DNA of 64,000 bases from Legionella septentrionalis. GTDB taxonomy: Bacteria; Pseudomonadota; Gammaproteobacteria; Legionellales; Legionellaceae. Where the stretch lies: NCBI RefSeq assembly GCF_003989745.1, contig NZ_RZGS01000005.1:29418-93417 (forward strand), in the 5' to 3' direction. Position 1 is the first letter of the stretch. The number at the start of each line of letters is the position of its first letter. The notes under the pieces are model-generated. The model was not told where the DNA came from. It ran no database searches and saw only the letters and a list, made by a program, of their open reading frames with translations. The position numbers and the translations under genes were made by a program. Shown piece after piece: positions 29,446 through 39,433 of this stretch.

Positions 29446-30288
29446 ATGCCAGAATTACCTGAAGTTGAAACCGTTAAGCGTGGAGTCCAACCTTTTCTTT
29501 TAAACCAAACTATAAAGCGCATTGAAGTGCGTCAACCCAAACTCCGTTTTCCAGTAGCCGATAATATGAATTGCTTATGTGAGGGCAAACAAATCATTGG
29601 GATTTCCCGACGTGCCAAATACTTAATTTTGCAATTATCGCAAGGCTTCTTGTTGCTTCATTTGGGCATGTCCGGCCATTTGCGCCCTGTGCAGGAAACA
29701 ACCATGCCGGGGAAACACGATCACATTGATTTAATCCTGACAAATGGTTTAGCACTGCGTTACAATGATCCACGCCGTTTCGGTTTCTGGATATATATAG
29801 CAACCAATCCAGCACAGCATAAATTGCTTGCCCATTTGGGTCCGGAACCTTTATCCATAGATTTTAACGAAGAATATTTATTTAACCGCGCTAAAAATAA
29901 AACTCAATCGATTAAAGCATTCATCATGAGTAATGAAACCGTGGTGGGCGTTGGCAATATTTATGCTACGGAAAGCTTGTTTCTTGCAGGCATTCATCCA
30001 AAAATCGCCACAGGCTCCTTAAGTAAGTCACAATTTTTCCATTTGTGCGGCCATATCAAATCCACGCTTGCACAAGCCATTCAACAAGGGGGCACGACCT
30101 TGCGCGATTTTTATTCTTTTGAGGGTAAACCAGGTTATTTTGCCACCATCCTTAAAGTATATGGCCGGGCAGGCAAACCATGTGCCACCTGCAACACATT
30201 AATCCAATCCATCACCATAGCCGGGCGGAGTTCTGCCTTTTGCCCGCAGTGTCAGCCGGATGAGAAAAGCTCTGTGCAAGCATGCTGA
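29446..30288 (+). CDS. mutM: Formamidopyrimidine-DNA glycosylase MutM
   Basis: 280 residues. MutM (Fpg) removes 8-oxoguanine and cuts the abasic site. The mature N-terminus PELPEVETVKRGVQPFL supplies the catalytic Pro and Glu; the Lys in ISRRAKYLIL, the GVGNIYATESLF motif and the C-terminal zinc finger with CATC and CPQC pairs are all present. Confidence 0.97.
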   Translation: MPELPEVETVKRGVQPFLLNQTIKRIEVRQPKLRFPVADNMNCLCEGKQIIGISRRAKYLILQLSQGFLLLHLGMSGHLRPVQETTMPGKHDHIDLILTNGLALRYNDPRRFGFWIYIATNPAQHKLLAHLGPEPLSIDFNEEYLFNRAKNKTQSIKAFIMSNETVVGVGNIYATESLFLAGIHPKIATGSLSKSQFFHLCGHIKSTLAQAIQQGGTTLRDFYSFEGKPGYFATILKVYGRAGKPCATCNTLIQSITIAGRSSAFCPQCQPDEKSSVQAC

Positions 30289-30331
30289 CTTCCTTTATCA
30301 TCAAGCCCCTGATTAATCTTTTGGGTGTATT

Positions 30332-31069
30332 ATGAAAGCCAGTAAATTACGTACCGTCTGGATTATGGTATTGTCCGCCCTCTACACAGCAAATGCGTGC
30401 GCGCAAGCCATTAGCAAACGTTTAATGGGTACTATCAATCGCCAATGGGTTGATGAAACCATGAGGATTTGGGTAGACCGGATTTTAAATGCCGTTGGCG
30501 TTCGTTATAAAGTCATTAATCCGCATCAAGTAGAGCCTGAGCCTGGCATTCCAACCATTATTATGTGTAACCACAGCAGCCTTTATGATATTCCACTGAG
30601 CTTGAAAGCATTCCCACGCCATTCCATACGCATGCTAGCTAAAAAAGAATTGGCAAAAATCCCCCTCATGGGCAAAGGGATGCAGGCATCTGAATTTCCA
30701 TTCATTGATCGTAAAAACAGGCACCAAGCCATTAAAGACTTAGAATTCGTGCACCAACTACTGGAAAGTGGCATCGTGATGTGGATAGCGCCTGAAGGAA
30801 CACGCTCAAAAGACGGTAAGCTTGGCCCTTTTAAAAAAGGAGGCTTTATTACCGCCATCCAAGCTAAAGCCACTATTATACCGATTGGAATTCGTGGCGC
30901 TTACGATATCTTACCCGCACGTACCTATCAATTTAATATAAACCAAGATGCTGAAATTCATATAGGTAAACCCATTGATGCAGCACAATATACTTTGGAG
31001 AATAAAGAAGAATTAATCGAAAAGGTACACCAGGTAATGGAGCAATTAACCGGTGCAGCTGACAAATAA
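30332..31069 (+). CDS. plsC: 1-acyl-sn-glycerol-3-phosphate acyltransferase
   Basis: 245 residues. It converts lysophosphatidic acid to phosphatidic acid at the inner membrane. The acyltransferase motifs NHSSLYDIPL (HX4D) and APEGTRSKDG are present, with FPFIDRK between them, after an N-terminal hydrophobic segment. It follows mutM by 43 bp and is convergent with ggt, the stop codons being only 4 bases apart. Confidence 0.9.
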   Translation: MKASKLRTVWIMVLSALYTANACAQAISKRLMGTINRQWVDETMRIWVDRILNAVGVRYKVINPHQVEPEPGIPTIIMCNHSSLYDIPLSLKAFPRHSIRMLAKKELAKIPLMGKGMQASEFPFIDRKNRHQAIKDLEFVHQLLESGIVMWIAPEGTRSKDGKLGPFKKGGFITAIQAKATIIPIGIRGAYDILPARTYQFNINQDAEIHIGKPIDAAQYTLENKEELIEKVHQVMEQLTGAADK

Positions 31070-31073
31070 ATTT

Positions 31074-32807
31074 TTAATGCCCAACACCATAATTGTTCTT
31101 ATTTTCATTCATCACAATGGCGGCAAGGCCAATATGTCTTGGATCAGAAGCCGCAGCGATGAATTGCGTACCCATATCCCAGGATATTGCCTGCATATCA
31201 CCAAAATACTGCGGTAATTCAAGCAAATTATATCCCATTTGTATGAGTTGCTTGCGCATCTTGGCAGAGAATGTATCAGGTTCAAATACCAATTGATCGG
31301 GCACATATTGGTGATGGAAACGCATTTTTGAAACCATGGTGATTGCCCCGAATGAGTCATGGAAAGCCAGTGCCGCAAGTAAAATCATGGTTGGAATCCT
31401 ACTGCCGCCAGGAGTACCCAAAATTGCTATGCGATCAGGCATTTCCAGGAAAGTAGGCGTCATGCTGGACAAAGGCCGCTTGCCAGGCTCAATAGAGTTT
31501 TTTTCGTTCCCAATTAACCCAAACACGTTGCGGGCATTGGGTTTAACTGCAAAATCATCCATTTCATCGTTTAACAATACCCCTGTGCCTGCGGCAACTA
31601 TGCTTGAGCCAAAAATAAAATTAACCGTTAACGTAGCCGCCACCCGGTTTCCTTCCTGATCAAGGATGGAAAAATGCGTGGTATTGGGTTTAGGATTGGT
31701 CGGTATATTACTGGCTGGTAAAGATGAGCTTGGTATTGCCGCATCAGCCTTAATGAGTGAGCGCAAAAATTTTGCATTGTCAGCGGATAATAATTGTTGG
31801 ACTGGTATGGAAGAAAAATCTGCGTCACCTAAATGCGTGGCACGCTGCCAATAGGCAAGCCGCATGGCTTCTACTATATAATGAATGCGCTGCACTTTGG
31901 TATAAGTTCCCAAAGGATAAACCTTAAGGATATTTAGCATGGTTAGCAAACCTATGCCGCCTGCAGAAGGTAAGGGTGCTGTCACGATATGCATGTTGTG
32001 ATAATTGCCTTCTAGTGGCTCGCGCACCTTAACCCGATAAGAGGCCAAATCATCCAAGGTCCAAATGCCACCAAAAGAATTGACGCCAGTCACCAATTGT
32101 TCAGCTACCTTGCCGCGATAAAACCCATCATGTCCTTTACTGGCCAACAAACGCAACGTATGCGCCAAATCCCGCTGTATTAAACGTGCTCCTATCGGGT
32201 AAGGCTTGCCGTTTTGTAAAAAAACTTGGGCCGATGCGGGAAACCGTAATAATTGTTGCCTTCTATCCCCCATGGTCGAAAACGAATGAAATAAAGGATC
32301 CACGGGAAACCCTTCTTCCGCAAGATGAATGGCAGGCGCCAAAGAATCACGCAAGGGTAAGCGGCCGAAATGCTTGGCAATGAACACTAAAGCAGCAGGT
32401 TCACCAGGAATAGCGGCCGCCAACCCGCCATTCAGAGATAAATCGGTGACAGGATTTCCATCCTTGTCCAGGAACATGTCTCTTGTCGCAGCTTTAGGGG
32501 CAACTTCGCGGCCATCGATGAATAGATTTTTATGCTGTTTGGCGTCATGCAACAACCAAAACCCGCCACCGCCCAATCCTGAATGATAAGGAGCAACAAC
32601 CGCAAGAACTGCGCTGACGGCCACAGCCGCATCGAAAGCATTTCCGCCCTTGGCCAAAATCTCAAGGCCTGCGTTGGTAGCCAGAGGATGAGCGCTGGCT
32701 ACTGCATACCCTGACGGTTTAACGGGTTCGGCATGCAGCAGACTTATAAAATAAACAAAAAAGCATAAAGCTGCAGCCAATTGTTTTATACGATATATTG
32801 TTATCAT
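31074..32807 (-). CDS. ggt: Gamma-glutamyltransferase
   Basis: 577 residues with a signal peptide (cleavage likely after SLLHA). The periplasmic proenzyme cleaves glutathione and transfers its gamma-glutamyl group. The self-processing site is NTTHFSILD with T376 as the expected N-terminal nucleophile of the small subunit; the large-subunit motifs [15 protein letters not shown] and [12 protein letters not shown] and the [12 protein letters not shown] loop are visible. Its ATG overlaps the coaD stop as ATGA. Confidence 0.95.
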   Translation of the reverse strand: MITIYRIKQLAAALCFFVYFISLLHAEPVKPSGYAVASAHPLATNAGLEILAKGGNAFDAAVAVSAVLAVVAPYHSGLGGGGFWLLHDAKQHKNLFIDGREVAPKAATRDMFLDKDGNPVTDLSLNGGLAAAIPGEPAALVFIAKHFGRLPLRDSLAPAIHLAEEGFPVDPLFHSFSTMGDRRQQLLRFPASAQVFLQNGKPYPIGARLIQRDLAHTLRLLASKGHDGFYRGKVAEQLVTGVNSFGGIWTLDDLASYRVKVREPLEGNYHNMHIVTAPLPSAGGIGLLTMLNILKVYPLGTYTKVQRIHYIVEAMRLAYWQRATHLGDADFSSIPVQQLLSADNAKFLRSLIKADAAIPSSSLPASNIPTNPKPNTTHFSILDQEGNRVAATLTVNFIFGSSIVAAGTGVLLNDEMDDFAVKPNARNVFGLIGNEKNSIEPGKRPLSSMTPTFLEMPDRIAILGTPGGSRIPTMILLAALAFHDSFGAITMVSKMRFHHQYVPDQLVFEPDTFSAKMRKQLIQMGYNLLELPQYFGDMQAISWDMGTQFIAAASDPRHIGLAAIVMNENKNNYGVGH

Positions 32808-33289
32808 GTTGTTTTATCAATTGCGCCTAACGCTTCTACTACGACTTGCGGCACAAATTTTGAGATATCCCCGCCTAAAGAAGCAATTTCCCTTACCAAG
32901 CTTGAGGAAATAAACATATGCTCCTCAGAAGGGGTAAGGAAAAGGGTTTCAACCTGTTTGGACAACTTGCGGTTCATACCTGCTAATTGGAACTCATATT
33001 CGAAATCGGAAACCGCTCTTAGCCCTCGCAAAATTACTTTGGCATTTTGCTCATGAACAAAATGAATCAGTAAATTATCAAACCCCATGACTTGAACGCC
33101 CGGTATGTCTCCTATGGCTCTTCGTATCAAATCTATGCGGGTTTGCAAAGGGAAAAACGGTTGCTTAACGCGGTTACTTGCTACCGCTACAATTACTTCA
33201 GGGAAAATTTTGGCAGCTCTTGTAATAATATCCAGATGCCCATTCGTTACGGGATCAAACGTGCCTGGGTAAATTGCTTTATCTTGCAT
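32804..33289 (-). CDS. coaD: Phosphopantetheine adenylyltransferase
   Basis: 161 residues, the standard length. It makes dephospho-CoA from 4'-phosphopantetheine. The nucleotidyltransferase motif [15 protein letters not shown] and the ISSSLVRE motif are intact. It is translationally coupled to ggt, which is a notable partner because the two act in unrelated pathways. Confidence 0.97.
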   Translation of the reverse strand: MQDKAIYPGTFDPVTNGHLDIITRAAKIFPEVIVAVASNRVKQPFFPLQTRIDLIRRAIGDIPGVQVMGFDNLLIHFVHEQNAKVILRGLRAVSDFEYEFQLAGMNRKLSKQVETLFLTPSEEHMFISSSLVREIASLGGDISKFVPQVVVEALGAIDKTT

Positions 33290-33349
33290 AAGAGGTACTG
33301 ATTAATTGCATATTTCGGGAGTCTAGCGTATTGTTAAACGAAAAACTAT

Positions 33350-33367
33350 TGCTATACGTACAGCAAG
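33350..33367. promoter_or_regulatory. 18-bp near-perfect palindrome between coaD and lolB
   Basis: TTGCTATACGTACAGCAA is palindromic except for one base pair and lies in the middle of the 146-bp divergent gap, overlapping a possible TTGTTA-16 bp-TATACG promoter for lolB. It could be an operator for one or both genes; no regulator is recognised. Confidence 0.4.
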
Positions 33368-33435
33368 CCAATACTTCAAGACGTTGCTTATAAACTTTAT
33401 CATCTGCAGTTTTACCTATAACATGGAGTTAAATA

Positions 33436-34044
33436 ATGCACATGAATGCCCTTAAACGCACTTGTATTTTTTCCATTGCCCTTCTTAGCGCTTGCGCCCC
33501 GCCCAAACCGGCAGAAGAACCACCGGTTAATGTCACCATGCCTGTGGCGGAACGGAAAACGCAAACGGATACTGTTTCCTCATGGGTTATTTCAGGCGCT
33601 ATGGCTGCTAAAAACAAAAATAAAGCCTGGAGTGCCTCTTTAAACTGGCGTCAGCAAGGGATGAATAAATATCAAATACGTTTATTCGGTCCTTTAGGTG
33701 GCGGTACCGTCATTATTGAAAAAGAGGGCGGCGCCATCACCTACAAGGATGGTCCAAAAACCATCACATCACAAAATGCCGATGATTTACTGCAGCAACA
33801 GACCGGGATCCGTTTGCCTGTAAATAATTTATATTATTGGGTTCGTGGCCTCCCTGCTCCAGGCCCAGTACAAGCCAGCAAATATGATGAATACAATCAT
33901 TTGATTTCTTTACAGCAAGCAGGCTATCACATCAATTATGAGAGTTACACTTCTGTTAATAAAATCGACTTGCCCAGTAAGATACGCCTGCAAGGAAACG
34001 GAGTATCTATTAAATTAATCATCAAGCAATGGTCTGTTGGGTAA
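33436..34044 (+). CDS. lolB: Outer-membrane lipoprotein receptor LolB
   Basis: 202 residues. LolB takes lipoproteins from LolA and inserts them in the outer membrane. A short signal sequence ends in the lipobox LLSAC, so the mature protein starts at Cys. The LolB fold motifs WVISGAMAAKNKNKAWSAS, YQIRLFGPLGGGTVII and WVRGLPAPGP are present. GGAG lies 7 bases before the ATG. The usual next gene, ispE, is absent; a 290-bp gap leads to tRNA-Gln. Confidence 0.9.
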   Translation: MHMNALKRTCIFSIALLSACAPPKPAEEPPVNVTMPVAERKTQTDTVSSWVISGAMAAKNKNKAWSASLNWRQQGMNKYQIRLFGPLGGGTVIIEKEGGAITYKDGPKTITSQNADDLLQQQTGIRLPVNNLYYWVRGLPAPGPVQASKYDEYNHLISLQQAGYHINYESYTSVNKIDLPSKIRLQGNGVSIKLIIKQWSVG

Positions 34045-34056
34045 CCTGGTGTTTCT

Positions 34057-34081
34057 GCGGCTAGGCTCAAAGCCCAGCCGC
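34057..34081 (+). terminator. Hairpin after lolB
   Basis: GCGGCT/AGCCGC and GGC/GCC arms with one mismatch enclose TCAAA, 12 bases past the stop. No T-tract follows. The remaining bases to the tRNA promoter hold nothing recognisable. Confidence 0.4.
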
Positions 34082-34244
34082 GATGCGGTTAACGAGTCCG
34101 TGAAAATGTCTAATTGGCATCTATGGCAAAGCCCAAGTAACGAGTTGAATAATATTAGTTTCAAACTATACTTTACTCACTGAAAAATGGATTTAACAAA
34201 TAAGAGCGGGCAGATATTTTTCTCTTATTTTTTAATTTGCTGCA

Positions 34245-34273
34245 TTGACAAGCTTCTTAAATAACTGCAAAAT
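34245..34273 (+). promoter_or_regulatory. Promoter of tRNA-Gln
   Basis: A perfect TTGACA (34245-34250) and CAAAAT (34268-34273) are 17 bp apart, about 64 bp before the tRNA. It may also serve prs by read-through. Confidence 0.6.
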
Positions 34274-34336
34274 ACGCACCAGTTCGCAGCGAGATGCCGC
34301 GTTCGATCAAGGATTTATTAGGAATCTACAACTTAT

Positions 34337-34411
34337 TGGGGTGTCGCCAAGCGGTAAGGCACAGGGTTTTGATCCCTGCATACCTAGGTTCGAATCCTAG
34401 CACCCCAGCCA
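34337..34411 (+). tRNA. tRNA-Gln (anticodon TTG)
   Basis: 75 nt with encoded CCA. Acceptor arms TGGGGTG and CACCCCA, anticodon stem CAGGG/CCCTG around loop TTTTGAT (anticodon 34369-34371), and T arm CTAGG-TTCGAAT-CCTAG all pair perfectly. Its place upstream of prs is common in gammaproteobacteria. Confidence 0.97.
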
Positions 34412-34557
34412 CGCTCTTGTTGATTCAAGTAAACAGACGGCAGAAGATACCCGGGAAGGATGCGTTCACCGGACCGCTAAAATAATAATAATATCTTTCT
34501 GGCTGTCTTCTGCTATGTGTTTATGCTAGCCGATTCACTAATCGAAGGTTTATACAC

Positions 34558-35511
34558 ATGTCAACAATGATGATTTTTGCTGGAAACGCCAATCCAGCTC
34601 TAGCGCAAAAAATTGCTTCTTATCTCAACTTACCTATTGGCCAAGCTACCGTTGGTACATTCAGTGACGGTGAAACCATGGTCGAGATACTTGAAAACGT
34701 TCGAGGTCGGGACGTCTTTATCATTCAGCCTACCTGCGCACCTTCAAACAATAATCTGATGGAATTGCTGGTAATGGCAGATGCTTTACGCCGTTCATCT
34801 GCAGGCCGCATTACTGCTGTAGTCCCTTATTTTGGCTATGCCAGACAAGACAGACGCGTACGTTCAGCCCGTGTACCCATTACTGCTAAGGTAGTGGCGG
34901 ATATGATGACTTCCGTTGGAATTTGCCGGGTATTAACTGTTGATTTACATGCCGATCAGATCCAGGGCTTTTTCTGCATGCCTGTCGATAATGTTTACTC
35001 TACACCCATCTTGCTTGAAGACATTAAGCAGCAACAATTAGACAATATCATGGTCATCTCTCCTGACGTGGGCGGCGTGGTACGCGCACGCGCAATGGCT
35101 AAAAGGCTTAATGATGCCGAATTATCCATAATTGACAAACGGCGCAGCGGTCCCAATAAATCAGAAGTCATGCATATCATCGGCGAACCCAAAGGCCGCA
35201 ATTGCCTCATCATCGATGATATAGTGGATACAGCCGGCACCTTATGCTCCGCAGCGCATGAACTTAAGAAAAACGGGGCTGCCAGCGTGCGGGCTTATGT
35301 TACCCATCCCGTGCTTTCCGGACCTGCCATTGAAAACATCAGCCATTCGGTTTTAGATGAAGTTGTTGTCACCGATACCATCCCGCTCTCTGAGCAAGCG
35401 GCGCATTGCAAAAAAATCCGAGTCGTCAGCCTTGCAGAAATGCTGGCACAAGCTATAAAACGCGTTAACGAAGAAGAATCTGTAAGCTCAATGTTTGTGG
35501 ATAAAATGTAA
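34558..35511 (+). CDS. prs: Ribose-phosphate pyrophosphokinase
   Basis: 317 residues. It makes PRPP from ribose 5-phosphate and ATP. The flexible loop [15 protein letters not shown], the metal-binding [12 protein letters not shown] and the PRPP motif [12 protein letters not shown] are all present. It follows tRNA-Gln by 146 bp; that gap contains an 8-base inverted repeat (GCAGAAGA/TCTTCTGC) but no clear terminator. Confidence 0.97.
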   Translation: MSTMMIFAGNANPALAQKIASYLNLPIGQATVGTFSDGETMVEILENVRGRDVFIIQPTCAPSNNNLMELLVMADALRRSSAGRITAVVPYFGYARQDRRVRSARVPITAKVVADMMTSVGICRVLTVDLHADQIQGFFCMPVDNVYSTPILLEDIKQQQLDNIMVISPDVGGVVRARAMAKRLNDAELSIIDKRRSGPNKSEVMHIIGEPKGRNCLIIDDIVDTAGTLCSAAHELKKNGAASVRAYVTHPVLSGPAIENISHSVLDEVVVTDTIPLSEQAAHCKKIRVVSLAEMLAQAIKRVNEEESVSSMFVDKM

Positions 35512-35530
35512 CATAGCCATCGTTTAATCA

Positions 35531-35562
35531 TTACCTGGATCTCGTTTTCGATATCCAGGTAA
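35531..35562. terminator. Hairpin between convergent prs and fis
   Basis: TTACCTGGAT and ATCCAGGTAA are a perfect 10-bp inverted repeat with a 12-base loop. Neither strand has a T-tract, so it may act in both directions with help or only protect 3' ends. Confidence 0.5.
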
Positions 35563-35602
35563 CAAGCAATCCTCTAATAGAAATTTAAACCAAAGTATTC
35601 TG

Positions 35603-35884
35603 CTAGCCGCGTGTTCCAACGTATTTATCATCAAAATAACGTCGTAATTTAGTTCTTAACGTTCCTCTGCTGATCCCTAACATCAATGCAGCACGGGATT
35701 GATTGTATTTGCAATGTTCCATAACTGCTCGAAACAAAGGAGCTTCTACTTCTTCTAATACAAATTGATAAAGATCGACTGGATCAGTTCCCTTAAGTTC
35801 TGAAAAGTATTTTTGTACCGATTGAGTGACGCTTGCTGCCAATGATGCAGTTGTATCCCCAGCTTCATTGCTGATTGTTGTCAT
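35603..35884 (-). CDS. fis: Fis-family nucleoid protein/regulator
   Basis: 93 residues. The C-terminal helix-turn-helix NQSRAALMLGISRGTLRTKLRRYF is close to Fis, preceded by the dimerisation region DLYQFVLEEVEAPLFRAVME. Fis bends DNA and controls growth-phase genes, and in Legionella several Fis paralogues control virulence genes. AAGGAG lies 8 bases before the ATG. The usual upstream partner dusB is absent, so this may be one of several Fis copies. Confidence 0.88.
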   Translation of the reverse strand: MTTISNEAGDTTASLAASVTQSVQKYFSELKGTDPVDLYQFVLEEVEAPLFRAVMEHCKYNQSRAALMLGISRGTLRTKLRRYFDDKYVGTRG

Positions 35885-35962
35885 TATTATTAACTCCTTC
35901 TTTTAAAAGCATTATTTTAACTAACTGAACAAAACTCAACAAGTATAGAGTTATTTTGAGAG

Positions 35963-35982
35963 TGGCGGGAAATATCCCGCCA
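35963..35982 (-). terminator. Hairpin after the DUF945 gene
   Basis: TGGCGGGA and TCCCGCCA form a perfect 8-bp stem around AATA, 5 bases past the DUF945 stop. The minus strand has no T-tract after it. Confidence 0.5.
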
Positions 35983-35987
35983 TTTAT

Positions 35988-37529
35988 TTAGATTTTCATA
36001 ACCGCAGGATTAAACGGCTGGCCATTTACTGTTAATTGGCCATTCGCAAGTTTAAGTTCGACTACGTAATAATCGCCCTGCATGGATAAAACACCAGCTT
36101 GCACCAAGTCAGCCAATTTTTTTTCAGTTTGCACTTCCGCTTGTTCATCTATTTGCGCAGGAGTCAACTGCGTTGGTTGTTGGGCTGTGGTTTGCTGCGG
36201 TTGCTCCGTTTGTGCTTGCTGCTGAGATTGAGTGGTGGTTGCAGCTGCTGCATCAGTTGACCCATCATTCTGGGAAGAATTGCTAGGTTGCGGTTGTGGC
36301 AAGCTTTGCTGACCTTTTAATTGTTGACTGATAGATTGCTTCATCAGATTTTTGACCAACATAACCGGCAATTTGATTTTGCCATCGCCTTCCGTTTTTT
36401 GGATAAGCTGGAAAGGATTATCCGTATCCGCTTTAGGTAAAGAAATAACTAATGTACCTTCCAGCTTGCCCTCTGGGATCGCAAAATTTAATTCAGAAAT
36501 CCTGAATTCAGCACCTTTGCTAAATAATTTCGGCAATTCTGGAATCAATGCCATTAAGGCTTGCTGCTGCTGTTCCGGAGTACCTTGCTGCATCTTGTTA
36601 ACTTGCGTATTGATGCGCCCAAGCACTTCAGCATCCAAATTTTTCAAAGACATATTCAAAACACCTGGACCATAGGTTTTGCCATTAGACACTATTTTGT
36701 CCAGAGTCATTTTAAAATATGTATTAAATAAACCATCATCAATATCGCTGCTGGAATTTGCATAAAACTCCTTCAGCTCAAACACTGGTTTTTGGTTTTC
36801 GGTAACAAGCAAAGAAGGCACGGAGAGATCAGCTTCACCCACGTACAACCCTTCTTTGGTTTGTTCAAACTCATAATCGCTGTTGATTTTTTCCAAAACC
36901 GCTTTGGTATTATCTTTAGTAAACGACATACCATCTATCACTAAATCCCCATCTACAGACTTCATGTTGGAAGATATGGTCACATCGTTGGTCATACCCA
37001 TCCACTCAAAACGCCCACCGGCGTCTTTGGGGATTAATACAAATTTTGGAATTTCTACGCGTAAACGGCTTCTATTCAGGTAATTGACCAAAACGCTCAG
37101 ATCCACTTGCGGCTTGGTGGATTCAGCAGTGAAATTACTATTGAACTGATCCATGTATTCAGCTGGCATATTTAAATTGGTATAGGCATAACCCAGTCCA
37201 AATCGTACGCCTTTATCAGCAAAAATGACGGGTCCATGATATACAGTAAGCGGCATATCCACTGTATAATCCTTTGCAGGAATTACTACGGATTGGCCTG
37301 CATCATCCTTACTCACTCTTTCAGGGATCTGCAAGCGCCATTTTAATTGTGCCGTAGAAGTAAACCAGCCACGCTTATATTCCTGCAAATCAATGTATAC
37401 TCCACCGTTTGACTGATTGATCATGGCAACATTTTTCTTGAGGGTGCGTTCGGTAATCAATCCGGTGCCATAATAACTGCCGAGGACTAGAGCAGCTAAA
37501 ATAACCACTAATCCTATAATTTTATTCAT
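35988..37529 (-). CDS. DUF945 (YdgA-like) protein
   Basis: 513 residues from the ATG at 37529 (MNKIIGLVVILAALVLGSYY), with GGAG 6 bases upstream; a longer frame to 37631 is not favoured. One N-terminal signal anchor is followed by a large domain of the YdgA/DUF945 type (YYGTGLITERTLKKNV start, then repeated FEGxx-like strands). A Gln/Ser/Thr-rich low-complexity stretch (about residues 410-470) interrupts the C-terminal third. The family is periplasm-facing and of unknown function. Confidence 0.75.
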   Translation of the reverse strand: MNKIIGLVVILAALVLGSYYGTGLITERTLKKNVAMINQSNGGVYIDLQEYKRGWFTSTAQLKWRLQIPERVSKDDAGQSVVIPAKDYTVDMPLTVYHGPVIFADKGVRFGLGYAYTNLNMPAEYMDQFNSNFTAESTKPQVDLSVLVNYLNRSRLRVEIPKFVLIPKDAGGRFEWMGMTNDVTISSNMKSVDGDLVIDGMSFTKDNTKAVLEKINSDYEFEQTKEGLYVGEADLSVPSLLVTENQKPVFELKEFYANSSSDIDDGLFNTYFKMTLDKIVSNGKTYGPGVLNMSLKNLDAEVLGRINTQVNKMQQGTPEQQQQALMALIPELPKLFSKGAEFRISELNFAIPEGKLEGTLVISLPKADTDNPFQLIQKTEGDGKIKLPVMLVKNLMKQSISQQLKGQQSLPQPQPSNSSQNDGSTDAAAATTTQSQQQAQTEQPQQTTAQQPTQLTPAQIDEQAEVQTEKKLADLVQAGVLSMQGDYYVVELKLANGQLTVNGQPFNPAVMKI

Positions 37530-37962
37530 TCTTATCTCCGTGTTTAGTAATAGTCCTCTGCACAGGAAGCCATCATAATCCATTAAAGACCAGGTTACCT
37601 GCCATGATACAAAGCAAATTTCCCATTGCATGCCAACATAATCTGCTTTTGCTCTTTCTTAACGAATTTGTGCAAGCTTTAGGCTTTGTCCAAAAGATAA
37701 ATCTTGGAAATTAAACCTTTTCCGATCCGGACTGTTAATATTCCAAACGTTATCCTAGCGCAAAATCCCTGCGTGAGGAAACAGATTGCTATTAAAACAT
37801 GATAATAAGCTTCAAGGAAGATAAGAAATAAGAATGAACAAAAATTCTGCCTTAAGGCAGATTTCTAGCAAAGAGGATATGGTTGAGAACGTTGGCCGCA
37901 AGCGTGTCAATCTATACCTGATACAAACTGCGGCCTTGATTTGTTAGCTAGCTACTAGCTTA
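37530..37962. other. 433-bp gap without a gene
   Basis: It contains a 7-bp inverted repeat GGCCGCA/TGCGGCC (37894-37900 and 37929-37935) with a 28-base loop, and the terminator-like hairpin at 37840-37861. No open frame of useful length and no tRNA were seen. It may hold the promoter of the DUF945 gene and possibly a small RNA. Confidence 0.5.
37840..37861 (-). terminator. Intrinsic terminator after the MFS gene
   Basis: TCTGCC/GGCAGA around TTAA, followed on the minus strand by ATTTTTG, about 100 bases past the MFS stop. Confidence 0.5.
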
Positions 37963-39255
37963 TTATTTAACAGGACGGCAAAACGTTTCTTTCACCGTAA
38001 AAGCAAGAATTAGTGCGACCAATGAACAGAGAGGTAAAATTCTCAAGCCAAACTGGAAATCCATGAGCGTTAATGTTTCTAAATTATATGCTCTGGCTCC
38101 GGAAATAAGATCCACCAACCGCCCTACCAGGGGCTGCATTAAAGCTCCGACGAAAATTGAAGTCATGTTGGTAAATGCTATAGACGTACCCAATACATTT
38201 CTTTCATGCAACTCGGTGGATACCGCATAGGCGATAGCCACTCCTGTATTGGTCAATCCAAAAAGGAAAAAGAGAATATAAGCAGTCGTTTTATCCATGG
38301 AAGGATAAAATACAAATAGGGTAGTCAAAATGACGCCGCACAAAGCCGAGACAATCATGATGGGCTTGCGCCGTCCGATTCTATCCGATAACCAGCCGGA
38401 TAATGGGCCGCCTATACCCCAACCAATAAAAATCAAACCTGTCGCAAATGCTGCAGAATGAGCCGACAAGCCGCGTCCATATTGCAAATAAGCAGGCCCA
38501 ATCGCTTCACCAATGACAGCAGTCGGACCAAACAGGAAACCGGCATATAATGCATTCAACCACGCTTGACGGTGGGATAAAATAATACGCAAGCTTTCCA
38601 AGATGCTGATTTTATTTTCAGGTTTTATTTCTTTTATCTTTGAACCGGGTTTATCTTGTACATACTGGTATAACAAAGCCGCTAAGGCAATAAACAAGAA
38701 TGCAATGATGAGCATGCTGTGGCGCCAACCTACAGAACCCACCAGAAAAGACACAGGGGCTTCACCGGCAGCGGCACCCAACATGCCTAGAGCCTGGGTT
38801 AATCCAGACAATAATCCCAACATGGCTGGGGGAAACCACGAAGTGGCGAGCCTTAATGCACTAACAAACGCGAAAGCTGCGCTAAATCCAATGAGCATAC
38901 GGCCGATTGAAGCGGTAAAAAGTCCTCCTGATAAACCAAACACACAACAGCCAAATGCTGTGATGAGAGACATCACGGTTAAAATCCAGCGTATGCTGAT
39001 TCGATCAACCGCAAGGCCTACCGGGATCTGCATCATAATATAAGGCACATAAAATGAAGCGGTGAGAATACCAAACCCGGCTTCATTGATGCCGAAATCA
39101 ATTTGTAAGTGGCGATGCATAACTCCTGGTGCCACTCGAGCCATATAATCCGTAAAATAAAAAGCAGCAGCAAGGCCCCAGATAAGCCAGGCATAACTAA
39201 GCTGTTTTTTTTGCGCTTGAGATAGAGCAACTGCATTCATAAATTCACTACTCAT
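37963..39255 (-). CDS. MFS transporter
   Basis: 430 residues with about 12 membrane segments and the major-facilitator loop motif GLAVDRISIRW after segment 2 and SGWLSDRIGRRKPIM after segment 8. The N-terminus YFTDYMARVAPGVMHRHLQ resembles the anion:cation symporter/phthalate-permease-like group common in Legionella. AAAGG lies 9 bases before the ATG. The substrate is unknown. Confidence 0.85.
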   Translation of the reverse strand: MSSEFMNAVALSQAQKKQLSYAWLIWGLAAAFYFTDYMARVAPGVMHRHLQIDFGINEAGFGILTASFYVPYIMMQIPVGLAVDRISIRWILTVMSLITAFGCCVFGLSGGLFTASIGRMLIGFSAAFAFVSALRLATSWFPPAMLGLLSGLTQALGMLGAAAGEAPVSFLVGSVGWRHSMLIIAFLFIALAALLYQYVQDKPGSKIKEIKPENKISILESLRIILSHRQAWLNALYAGFLFGPTAVIGEAIGPAYLQYGRGLSAHSAAFATGLIFIGWGIGGPLSGWLSDRIGRRKPIMIVSALCGVILTTLFVFYPSMDKTTAYILFFLFGLTNTGVAIAYAVSTELHERNVLGTSIAFTNMTSIFVGALMQPLVGRLVDLISGARAYNLETLTLMDFQFGLRILPLCSLVALILAFTVKETFCRPVK

Positions 39256-39433
39256 GTTTCAATACCTTTGGCAATTTTGCGTCCTTTATTTTTTGAGCCA
39301 ACATACAATTTGCTCAACAAATACACAAACCCAACATGACATTATACTGTCGCCGTTAATAATTTCAATACTTCTTATTTTGTGCCTATACTTCTGCTAA
39401 GATCGCGGCTTTGCCAATTGTTTAAAAGAATTT

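Noticed and set aside
34440..34513. GCAGAAGA/TCTTCTGC inverted repeat between tRNA-Gln and prs
   Set aside because: The arms are only 8 bases with a loop of about 60 bases and no T-tract, too weak to call an attenuator.
37530..37631. 34-residue N-terminal extension of the DUF945 protein
   Set aside because: The ATG at 37529 has a well-spaced GGAG and begins with the expected signal anchor.
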